Under the pieces are notes generated by a model, which saw nothing but the letters and a program-made list of their open reading frames with translations, was not told where the DNA came from and did not search any database. Of a stretch of 21,340 nt of DNA, positions 1 to 7,096 are shown piece by piece (positions within the stretch are counted from its first letter, which is position 1; each line of letters starts with the position of its first letter). A program made the translations under genes and the position numbers. This DNA is from Flavobacteriales bacterium UBA1986 (GTDB taxonomy: Bacteria; Bacteroidota; Bacteroidia; Flavobacteriales_G; Salibacteraceae). The stretch is taken from positions 1 through 21,340 of the forward strand of contig DDDG01000020.1 in the NCBI GenBank assembly GCA_002336245.1, written 5' to 3'.

Positions 1-465
1 CAGATTTTGCTGACGATTTACATATTGTACGTAGACGATGAAGAAAGCAATCTCATCGCTCTTAAGGCGACTTTCCGTCGCGACTACGAAGTTTTTACGG
101 CTACTTCTGGACAAGAAGCACTCGATCTCTTAAAGAATCAAGTGGTCAATGTGATCATAAGTGACCAGAGGATGCCCGGAATGAATGGCGTAGAATTCTT
201 CCAAAAAGCAAAGGAAATTCTACCAGGTCCCATTCGAATTCTTCTCACCGGATATGCTGACATCAATGCTGTCATCGACGCCATCAACAAAGGAGAAGTT
301 TATCGCTATGTTCAGAAACCTTGGGATGAAGACGATTTACGCTTCATTCTCAACAGTGATTTTGAACTCTTCGACTTACGTTCTCGCAATGGTGAACTCA
401 CCGATAAACTCAAAAAAGTCAACAAACAACTTGAGTTTTTACTTCGTCAGAATCTTATTTCTTGA
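1..465 (+). CDS. Response regulator with receiver domain and C-terminal coiled coil (5' end probably cut)
   Basis: This is a single receiver domain of the CheY type that takes a phosphoryl group from a histidine kinase. Numbered from the TTG at position 7, the acidic pocket is D10-D11-E12, the phospho-acceptor is D53 (ISDQRMPGMNG), the switch Thr is T81 (LLTGYAD) and the conserved Lys is K104 (QKPWDE). After the receiver, residues about 126-148 are charged and Leu-rich and look like a coiled coil. No DNA-binding or enzymatic output domain follows, so it may act through protein contacts or belong to a split system. The frame is open from base 1 with no ATG, so the true start probably lies upstream of the window. 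Its TGA stop (463-465) touches the stop codon of the convergent lon gene. Confidence 0.85.
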   Translation, partial: QILLTIYILYVDDEESNLIALKATFRRDYEVFTATSGQEALDLLKNQVVNVIISDQRMPGMNGVEFFQKAKEILPGPIRILLTGYADINAVIDAINKGEVYRYVQKPWDEDDLRFILNSDFELFDLRSRNGELTDKLKKVNKQLEFLLRQNLIS

Positions 466-2904
466 CTAAAGCCTTAGCGCCTCTTTCACCTTCTGCTTTG
501 TGAGGGCGTAGTCCACCACTTCTTTCATCTCATTTACAAAGACGAAGTTCAGTCCTTTCAGGTAGTTCTCTTCAATCTCTTTGAGGTCCTTCTCATTTGC
601 CTTGCTCATTACGATCTCAGAAATATTTGCGCGTTTTGCCGCCAATATCTTTTCCTTGATTCCTCCTACTGGAAGCACTTTTCCTCGAAGCGTTACTTCA
701 CCAGTCATAGCCAACTTCGACTTCACCTTTCTTTGGGTGAACAAGGAAGCTAATGAAGTGAGCATGGTTACTCCAGCTGAAGGTCCATCTTTTGGAGTTG
801 CCCCTTCTGGAACGTGAATGTGAATGTTGTACTTCTCAAAAAGCTCAGGCTTGAGTCCGAAGTGATCTGCATGAGATTTGAGATATTCCAGTGCCAATAC
901 AGCAGACTCTTTCATTACATCGCCCAAAGATCCGGTTAAAGTCAACCTACCTTTTCCTGGAGATAGAGAAGACTCAATGTATAAAATGTCACCGCCGACT
1001 GGGGTCCAGGCCAATCCAGTTACCACACCAGCAACCTCATTGCCTTCGTATTTATCCTTTTCATGGCCTGCTCCGAGAAACTCGGAAATCTGTTCCAATG
1101 AAATCTTGGATTCGTACTCCTCTTCCATCACTGTTTTGAGAGCGATTTTGCGCACAATCTTGGCCACGGCCTTCTCAAGACCTCGAACACCCGCTTCTCG
1201 CGTATAGGACTCGATGACAAACTCAAGGATTTTCTTTGAGAGAACAACGGATCTTTTTTTCAGACCGTGCTCCAAAATTTGCTTCGGAAGTAGATGTTTG
1301 CGTGCAATCTCAATCTTCTCCTCTACTGTATAGCCTGGGATATTGATGATTTCCATACGATCGCGCAAGGCAGGATGAATGTTCCCCAAATCATTAGCTG
1401 TTGCCACAAAAAGAACCTTCGATAAGTCGTAGTCTAATTCAACAAAGTTGTCGTAGAAAGCCTCGTTTTGCTCTGGGTCCAACACTTCCAATAAGGCTGA
1501 TGATGGATCTCCTTGAAAGCTAGCTCCTACCTTGTCGATCTCGTCGAGAATGAATACCGGATTGGAGGTTTCAGCTCGCTTTAGGCTTTGTATGATTCTC
1601 CCTGGCATCGCTCCGATGTAAGTCTTACGGTGTCCACGGATTTCAGCTTCATCCCTGAGGCCTCCCAAGCTAGCGCGAACGTATTTCCGACCTAGAGCCT
1701 CAGCCACACTTTTGCCTAAAGATGTTTTACCAACACCGGGAGGGCCCGCCAAGCATAAAATTGGAGACTTCATATCTCCTTTCAATTTCAAGACAGCCAA
1801 ATGCTCTAAGATTCGCTCTTTGACCTTCTTCAAGCCAAAGTGATCGCGGTCTAAAACAGCTTGTGCTTTCTTCAAATCGAAATCGTCCTTGGTGTATTCG
1901 TTCCATGGAAGCTCAACCAGAACCTCTAGGTAATTCAGCTGAACGTTGTATTCCATTCCCGCCGGGTTCATTCGTTGAAGTTTCGCCAACTCCTTGTTGA
2001 AGTAATCCTTGGTCTTGGTATTCCACTTCTTAGCTTTCGCTTTCACGCGCAGCTCTTCAACCTCTTGGTCTTGCGGGTCACCACCCAATTCTTCTTGGAT
2101 GGTTTTCATTTGCTGATGCAGGAAGTATTCTCGCTGCTGCTTGTCCAAGTCGGTTTTCACCTTCGATTGGATGTCGTTCTTAACCTCGAGCATTTGCAAC
2201 TCTTTGGTCATGTTCAGCAAGACGATGTTTGCCCTTTCAGTGATTTGCTGCGCTTCAAGAATCTCCTGTTTCTGCTTCAAATCCACGTTTAAATTCGAGG
2301 AAATGAAGTTGATAAGAAAAATAGGGCTATCAATATTCTTTACAGCCACACTGGCTTCCGACGGAATTTCAGGCGATGCATGAATGATTTTTGTCGCCAT
2401 TTCCTTAATCGATTCTATAAGCGCACTGAAGCGATCATCGCTCACTCCCTTTTCATCCACAAGACTTTTAATCTTGGCCGTCATAAATGGCTCTTCGCTC
2501 ACGACTTCTTCAATCTCGAATCTACGTTTGCCTTGAATGATGATGGTGATGGTTCCATCAGGCATCTTCAACAACTTGAGAATGCGAGCAACGGTTCCAA
2601 CCTTATTGAGTTCATCCGGATTTGGATCTTCATTGGCTTGATCGATCTGTGAAACTGCTCCAAGAAGACGCTTTCCAGCGTAGGCATCCTTCACGAGTTT
2701 CAAAGACTTGTCCCGGCCCACTGTAATGGGCAAAACAACTCCAGGAAAAAGAACTGTATTTCTTAAAGGAAGAATCGGCAATACTTCCGGGTATTCTTCG
2801 AGGTTCATCAACTCCTCATCTTCTTCACTCATCAATGGAATGAAGTCGGCGCCCTCTTCAACGAGTTCTACCAATTTGTTTGAATCTAAATATTTCATGG
2901 TCAT
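466..2904 (-). CDS. lon: ATP-dependent Lon protease
   Basis: Lon is a cytoplasmic AAA+ serine protease that degrades misfolded and regulatory proteins. At 812 aa it has the usual length of LonA. The N-terminal substrate domain covers about residues 40-240 (PILPLRNTVLFPGV near its start), followed by a coiled-coil linker (about 240-350). The AAA+ module has Walker A GPPGVGKT at 387-394 and Walker B FILDEIDK at 451-458. The protease domain has the catalytic Ser709 in PKDGPSAG and Lys752 in GGIKEKILAAKR, the 43-residue spacing seen in E. coli Lon (S679/K722). The start is the ATG at 2904; a second ATG two codons later is equally possible. It lies 84 bp downstream of the GlmU-like gene on the same strand. 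Its TAG stop (466-468) directly abuts the response regulator stop, leaving no room for a terminator. Confidence 0.98.
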   Translation of the reverse strand: MTMKYLDSNKLVELVEEGADFIPLMSEEDEELMNLEEYPEVLPILPLRNTVLFPGVVLPITVGRDKSLKLVKDAYAGKRLLGAVSQIDQANEDPNPDELNKVGTVARILKLLKMPDGTITIIIQGKRRFEIEEVVSEEPFMTAKIKSLVDEKGVSDDRFSALIESIKEMATKIIHASPEIPSEASVAVKNIDSPIFLINFISSNLNVDLKQKQEILEAQQITERANIVLLNMTKELQMLEVKNDIQSKVKTDLDKQQREYFLHQQMKTIQEELGGDPQDQEVEELRVKAKAKKWNTKTKDYFNKELAKLQRMNPAGMEYNVQLNYLEVLVELPWNEYTKDDFDLKKAQAVLDRDHFGLKKVKERILEHLAVLKLKGDMKSPILCLAGPPGVGKTSLGKSVAEALGRKYVRASLGGLRDEAEIRGHRKTYIGAMPGRIIQSLKRAETSNPVFILDEIDKVGASFQGDPSSALLEVLDPEQNEAFYDNFVELDYDLSKVLFVATANDLGNIHPALRDRMEIINIPGYTVEEKIEIARKHLLPKQILEHGLKKRSVVLSKKILEFVIESYTREAGVRGLEKAVAKIVRKIALKTVMEEEYESKISLEQISEFLGAGHEKDKYEGNEVAGVVTGLAWTPVGGDILYIESSLSPGKGRLTLTGSLGDVMKESAVLALEYLKSHADHFGLKPELFEKYNIHIHVPEGATPKDGPSAGVTMLTSLASLFTQRKVKSKLAMTGEVTLRGKVLPVGGIKEKILAAKRANISEIVMSKANEKDLKEIEENYLKGLNFVFVNEMKEVVDYALTKQKVKEALRL

Positions 2905-2988
2905 CTTGTCAGGCTGTGCTTGGTTCGTGAACCTGAAAGAGGCATTTCAAGTACCATACCATGAGCGTATGCGGAAGAATTGTCTGAA

Positions 2989-4143
2989 TTAGGCTTGACG
3001 ATATGGCTGGTCGTGGTGAAATATCCATGACATAATCGCTTGATCGACCTCTGTAAGTTCAATAGAACGTCGCGCCATTACTCTCGAGGCAGTTTCAATC
3101 GCCTTGTCGAGTTTATACTCTTGCCCTTCCATTCCCCAAGAAAAGGAAGGAACGAACTTATTTGGAAACCCGGATCCGAATATATTGGAACACACCCCGA
3201 TGACAGTACCTGTGTTCAACATGCTGTTTATGGAGGTTTTTGAGTGATCGCCCATAATGAGTCCACAGAATTGTTGTCCTGACTCGATGTAGTCCTCCAC
3301 ATCATAAGACCACAGCCGAACATCGGAATAGTTGTTCTTTAGATTGGATACATTACTATCTGCTCCAAAGTTGCACCACTCCCCGATTACGGAATTTCCA
3401 ACAAAACCATCGTGCCCTTTATTGGAATAGCCGAAGAAAATGCTGTTGCTGACTTCACCTCCAATTTTCGAATGCGGACCAATGGTGGTAGGACCATAAA
3501 TTTTGGCTCCCATTTTAACCTCAGAAGATTCCCCTAAAGCGAACGGCCCACGAATGATGGAGCCTTCCATCACCTCCGCATCCTTACCGATGTATATAGG
3601 GCCGGTCTCAGCGTTGAGAATACTGGCGGTCACCTTTGCGCCTTCTTCAATGTAGATTCTCGAGCCGATTAGGGTATTGCTCTCGGAAACGACTTGTGGA
3701 CTTTCTCCCAGAAGTTTAAAATCCCATTCAAGAGCCTGGCCATTGTTTAAGAAGATGTCCCAAGCGTGTTTGATGTAGAGGTAATCGGACTGGACTTCTT
3801 TTAGATGAAGACCTTCTTTCGTACTTAGAGTATCAGCCCGATATGCTAGAACATCACCAGCGCCGCTGCTTAAGGCTTCATTGACTTTGAGCTCCGAAAC
3901 TTCTTGAAAGAATTCCGGCGAAGGGATCATGCTCGCATCAACGAAAAATTGATCTTCAGAAATATTGAGAGGGAATTTCTCGCGCAAATAATCGGCTGTG
4001 TGATTGCTGCAATGGAAACCATGTCGCTCCCATTTTTCTTGAATGGTGTGGATTCCAATACGGATGTGAGAAAGTGGGCGCGTAAATGCTAGAGGCAGCA
4101 TTCGCTCGCGAGATCGTTCAAAGAAGACAATCGCTTTGGTCAC
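2989..4143 (-). CDS. GlmU-like sugar nucleotidyltransferase with left-handed beta-helix
   Basis: This 384-aa protein matches the Bacteroidota GlmU-like family (putative UDP-GlcNAc diphosphorylase / glucosamine-1-phosphate acetyltransferase). The N-terminus KAIVFFERSRERMLPLAFTR is typical of that family's reduced nucleotidyltransferase domain. About residues 155-340 are hexapeptide repeats of a left-handed beta-helix (for example IYIGKDAEV, ALGESSEV, KIYGPTTIG). The start is a GTG at 4141-4143, chosen because the family begins at this point; the next in-frame Met is inside the conserved RERMLPL motif. A strong terminator (4162-4187) separates it from rpmE2 upstream, so it probably has its own promoter. 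A weak -7-like TACTTTTA lies at 4148-4155, only 4 bp before the GTG. A role in cell-wall or LPS amino-sugar nucleotide supply is inferred from the family. Confidence 0.85.
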   Translation of the reverse strand: MTKAIVFFERSRERMLPLAFTRPLSHIRIGIHTIQEKWERHGFHCSNHTADYLREKFPLNISEDQFFVDASMIPSPEFFQEVSELKVNEALSSGAGDVLAYRADTLSTKEGLHLKEVQSDYLYIKHAWDIFLNNGQALEWDFKLLGESPQVVSESNTLIGSRIYIEEGAKVTASILNAETGPIYIGKDAEVMEGSIIRGPFALGESSEVKMGAKIYGPTTIGPHSKIGGEVSNSIFFGYSNKGHDGFVGNSVIGEWCNFGADSNVSNLKNNYSDVRLWSYDVEDYIESGQQFCGLIMGDHSKTSINSMLNTGTVIGVCSNIFGSGFPNKFVPSFSWGMEGQEYKLDKAIETASRVMARRSIELTEVDQAIMSWIFHHDQPYRQA

Positions 4144-4161
4144 CTAATAAAAGTATAGAAT

Positions 4162-4187
4162 AAAAAAAGCCCCGCTTGTGCGAGGCT
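4162..4187 (-). terminator. Rho-independent terminator after rpmE2
   Basis: Read on the minus strand, AGCCTCGC-ACAA-GCGGGGCT forms an 8-bp stem (one G-U pair) with a 4-nt loop, followed at once by seven T. It begins 6 nt after the rpmE2 stop codon and ends 18 nt before the GTG of the GlmU-like gene. Confidence 0.93.
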
Positions 4188-4193
4188 GTCTTT

Positions 4194-4478
4194 TTAGCTT
4201 TCTTCTTGACGTTCTTTGACTCCTTCTTTGATAAACTTCTTGTAACGGTTGCGGAACTTGTCCACACGACCAGCTGTATCTACAAACTGCATCTTACCGG
4301 TAAAGAAAGGATGAGACTTATAAGAAATCTCAAGTTTTACTAGAGGGTACTCATTTCCGTCCTCGTGTGTTACTGTTTCCTCTGAATGAGCTGTTGACTT
4401 GCTCAGGAATGTGTAACCGTTGGACATATCCTTGAAAACGACCAATCGGTAATCTTCGGGGTGAATGTCTTTTTTCAT
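4194..4478 (-). CDS. rpmE2: 50S ribosomal protein L31, type B
   Basis: This 94-aa protein of the large ribosomal subunit begins MKKDIHPEDYRLVVFKD and contains SYKSHPFFTGK and the basic segment GRVDKFRNRYKKF, all typical of type B L31. It has no CxxC zinc motif, so it is the zinc-free (C-minus) form that in other bacteria can replace zinc-binding L31. The ATG at 4478 is chosen because the family begins MKKDIHP; in-frame codons further upstream encode no conserved sequence and overlap the promoter. A perfect TAnnTTTG box (4498-4505, minus strand) sits 19 bp upstream and an intrinsic terminator follows, so it is probably a single-gene transcript. It is divergent from the lipoprotein gene. Confidence 0.97.
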   Translation of the reverse strand: MKKDIHPEDYRLVVFKDMSNGYTFLSKSTAHSEETVTHEDGNEYPLVKLEISYKSHPFFTGKMQFVDTAGRVDKFRNRYKKFIKEGVKERQEES

Positions 4479-4497
4479 GCTTGTTCTAATTGGGCTG

Positions 4498-4505
4498 CAA
4501 ATGTA
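4498..4505 (-). promoter_or_regulatory. -7 box of the rpmE2 promoter
   Basis: TACATTTG on the minus strand matches the Bacteroidota -7 consensus TAnnTTTG exactly. It ends 19 bp before the rpmE2 ATG. A T-rich TTTTTTG stretch lies upstream but is nearer than the usual 19-bp spacer, so the -33 element is uncertain. Confidence 0.65.
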
Positions 4506-4570
4506 GCCATTAATCATTCAAAAAACATTCTTGAGTCCCTGAAATTTTTCTCTTGCTTCTTCGTTCTCCG

Positions 4571-4578
4571 TACCTTCG
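4571..4578 (+). promoter_or_regulatory. -7-like box upstream of the beta-helix lipoprotein gene
   Basis: TACCTTCG differs from TAnnTTTG at one base and resembles the CACCTTCG box upstream of serC. Only 8 bp separate it from the ATG, which would give an almost leaderless transcript. No clear -33 element was found at standard spacing. Confidence 0.45.
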
Positions 4579-4586
4579 TCCGCCGC

Positions 4587-6062
4587 ATGAAACAGCTTCT
4601 AATATTTGCCCTCATTTATGTGTCCTTCAGCTCATGTCGGAAAAATTCTTTCTACGAAGGAGGGGACGCCAAGCTTGAGTTTTCGACCGACACCGTTTTC
4701 TTCGATACCGTATTCACCAGTCTAGGTTCTTCTACAGAACGCCTCGTGATTTTCAATCCTTACTCAGAAAATCTTGTGATTCAAGAACTTCGATTGGCCA
4801 AAGGAAAAGACTCCAAGTTTCGTTTGAACGTGGATGGCATTGCAGGAAAATCTCATGAGGGTATAGAAATTCCAGCCAACGACAGCATTTTCGTTTTTGT
4901 AGAAGTCACGATCGACCCAAATCGTTCAGATGCTCCCTTGGTTGAATCGGATTCCATTTTACTTCAGACGAATGGAAACCTCCAAGATGTTGATTTGGTC
5001 GCTTGGGGTCAAGATGCTTACTACTATCGCCCTACTACGCTCATTCCAGGGCTTCCGGTGTTTTCTCGTCTAAGTAGTTACACAGAGCCTCCTTACTTCT
5101 TTGGAGACACTGTGGAATGGTTCAACGACAAACCTCACGTCATTTATGGATACCTGTTAGTGGACACCACCTTCACACTTAAGATACATGCGGGCACGCA
5201 AGTGCATTTCTATAATAATTCAGGCCTGTGGGTTGGCCCAGGATCAGCCTTGAGCGTACGAGGGGAAAAAGAGAATGAAGTTGTATTTCAAGGATCCCGG
5301 CTAGAGGACTATTTCCAAGATCGCCCTGGACAATGGGATCGCATTTGGATCAACGAAGGAGGTCGCTCTGTGATTCAGCACGCCATCATTAAAAATGGTT
5401 TCGTAGGACTTCAATGTGAGGCTTGGCCTTTCAATGAGCCTTTGGTTTATGCGGAAAACCCTGTGGTCATTCAGAACACAGTCATTCAAAACATGGTTGG
5501 TATAGGCCTTTTGGCTAGAGACCATAAAATTGAAGCTGAGAACTTAGTGATTTACGACTGTGGTACACACAGTCTAGCTGTAAACGGCGGCGGAACATAC
5601 GACTTCATCCATTGCACCTTCGCCAATTATTGGTCAGGAAACCGCTCTGAGCCGATGGTTCTTGTAAACAACTACTTCACGAACTACCTTGGTGTGGAAA
5701 CTACCAGAGATTTGAGTCATCTGTACTTTGGAAACAGCATCATCTTCGGAAGCAAGGAGGAAGAACTGAAAATTGATGAAGACGAATCAGGAATATTCGA
5801 TTTGACTTTCGACCATTGCATTTTGAGAACCAAACAAGATACCAGCGATTTGGCTAACTACGAGAGTGTAATCTTCAATCCGAGCTCCAGTTTCGGGGTG
5901 AATCCAGTGTTCACTAGTACCTTCGACGACGACTATAGCCTCTACGCGGAGAGCGCAGCTGTAGATTCGGGAAAAGTGAACATCAATAAATTAAACGAGG
6001 ATATCCTTGGGACAATGCGCGATGCCATTCCAGACATTGGCGCCTACGAATACAAACCTTAG
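4587..6062 (+). CDS. Lipoprotein with right-handed parallel beta-helix
   Basis: This is a 491-aa predicted lipoprotein. Residues 1-17 form a lipoprotein signal peptide with lipobox FSSC, so Cys17 would be acylated. The next region (about 30-140) looks like a beta-sandwich, with VFFDTVFTSLGSSTERLVIFNP and IFVFVEVTIDPN. About residues 210-400 look like right-handed beta-helix coils, with repeated short strands ending in Asn/Gly turns (VIQHAIIKNGFVGLQ, VIQNTVIQNMVGIGLL). The protein ends PDIGAYEYKP, a common end of such surface proteins. The ATG at 4587 is chosen because it gives a clean signal peptide; the frame is open further upstream but without one. The stop (TAG, 6060-6062) overlaps the stop of the convergent PorP-like gene. 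The ligand or substrate is unknown. Confidence 0.85.
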   Translation: MKQLLIFALIYVSFSSCRKNSFYEGGDAKLEFSTDTVFFDTVFTSLGSSTERLVIFNPYSENLVIQELRLAKGKDSKFRLNVDGIAGKSHEGIEIPANDSIFVFVEVTIDPNRSDAPLVESDSILLQTNGNLQDVDLVAWGQDAYYYRPTTLIPGLPVFSRLSSYTEPPYFFGDTVEWFNDKPHVIYGYLLVDTTFTLKIHAGTQVHFYNNSGLWVGPGSALSVRGEKENEVVFQGSRLEDYFQDRPGQWDRIWINEGGRSVIQHAIIKNGFVGLQCEAWPFNEPLVYAENPVVIQNTVIQNMVGIGLLARDHKIEAENLVIYDCGTHSLAVNGGGTYDFIHCTFANYWSGNRSEPMVLVNNYFTNYLGVETTRDLSHLYFGNSIIFGSKEEELKIDEDESGIFDLTFDHCILRTKQDTSDLANYESVIFNPSSSFGVNPVFTSTFDDDYSLYAESAAVDSGKVNINKLNEDILGTMRDAIPDIGAYEYKP

Positions 6063-7096
6063 TGAATTCGATCGAAGCGATCGTTTGAGTGTCTTTCCTT
6101 GAGGCCTCTCTTATACCCACCTTTATAACTCAAGAATATTTCTGGACCACCCAAGGCTTTGTTTTGGTCGGTTAAAGAAGACAGCGTAATGTCGTAAGTC
6201 ACGGAAATTGTATAACCACCCAGATTAACACCCATCATTGGATAGAAGGAATCTTTCCAACGATAGAACACCCCAGTTTCAAAGGTCACTTCCTTCGTCT
6301 TACCTAGAATTTTTCCTGCTTCACTCAATAGGAAGTCGAACTCTGCACCAAATACAGCCGTCACTAAATCGCCCTGACGCATGTAAAAGAGTTTTGGAGA
6401 AACTGCTACGCGGTCTTTATGTGAGTGATACTCAGCTTGCCATGTGAAGATGTACTTACGCAGTAATTTCTCACCGCCATAGAACCCCACTTCTGGGCGA
6501 TTGAGATGTCCCAAAGCCAATCCCGCGTGCATTTGCCATGCTTGATGATCGGAATAGAAATAATGCAGACCTCCAGTCATATCGAGGTAATCTACACTCG
6601 CTGCAGCTGAAGAAGACTCAAAGGTTGGCAAGCCCTGATCGAAATCTGTAATGTTCCACTGTCTGCCCCAATTTAAATTTGAGTAGTCAATGGTGCGCTG
6701 TCCATAACCTACCGCAAAACCAGCAGAGATGAAATGACTTTCGGTGGCGTCGAATGACTTTCCATAGTTCAAGCTTAAGTTTCCTTTGAGCGTTTTAAAG
6801 GCGGAATTGCCCGCTTCATCTTGGTAGACATTCAAGCCAACACCAAATAAATCATTTCCTGTAAGATCACTAAGAAGAGGAAGGTCGATGGAGGCTGCGG
6901 TGGTCACGTAAGGGTCACTCAAGCTTCCCCATTGGATTCTGTGCGTGGCTGACATTCTGAAATTTCCGTAGAAGATTCCAGCAGTTGCAGGATTGTACTG
7001 TAAAGGCGCATTCCAGAACTGAGACAGGTGAATGTCCTGCTGGGCCAATAGCACGGTTGGTGCGCATAGAGCTAGTACGAGCAGTATCTTTCTCAT
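6059..7096 (-). CDS. PorP/SprF-family type IX secretion system membrane protein
   Basis: This 345-aa outer-membrane protein has a signal peptide (MRKILLVLALCAPTVLLAQ) followed at once by QDIHLSQFWNAPLQYNPATA, the family's hallmark N-terminus. It then has alternating beta-strand sequence (GVGLNVYQDEAG, FISAGFAVGYGQ, GGYTISVTYDI) expected of a PorP/SprF beta-barrel. In Flavobacterium johnsoniae, SprF is needed for secretion of its neighbour SprB, and PorP/SprF paralogues are commonly encoded next to type B CTD substrates. Here the ATG overlaps the TGA of the PKD/CHU_C gene by four bases (ATGA, 7093-7096), indicating translational coupling and a dedicated secretion partner. The 3' end overlaps the convergent lipoprotein gene by 4 bp. 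Confidence 0.93.
   Translation of the reverse strand: MRKILLVLALCAPTVLLAQQDIHLSQFWNAPLQYNPATAGIFYGNFRMSATHRIQWGSLSDPYVTTAASIDLPLLSDLTGNDLFGVGLNVYQDEAGNSAFKTLKGNLSLNYGKSFDATESHFISAGFAVGYGQRTIDYSNLNWGRQWNITDFDQGLPTFESSSAAASVDYLDMTGGLHYFYSDHQAWQMHAGLALGHLNRPEVGFYGGEKLLRKYIFTWQAEYHSHKDRVAVSPKLFYMRQGDLVTAVFGAEFDFLLSEAGKILGKTKEVTFETGVFYRWKDSFYPMMGVNLGGYTISVTYDITLSSLTDQNKALGGPEIFLSYKGGYKRGLKERHSNDRFDRIH

Noticed and set aside
2905..2988. Possible separate lon promoter between the GlmU-like gene and lon
   Set aside because: No TAnnTTTG box was found on the minus strand in these 84 bp, so co-transcription is as likely.
4461..4586. In-frame N-terminal extension of the beta-helix lipoprotein from a GTG at 4461
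   Set aside because: It overlaps rpmE2 and the promoter region and would bury the lipoprotein signal peptide that begins cleanly at 4587.
6064..6083. CGATCG repeats at the end of the PorP-like gene as a terminator
   Set aside because: They encode the C-terminal NDRFDRIH codons and lack a following T-run.
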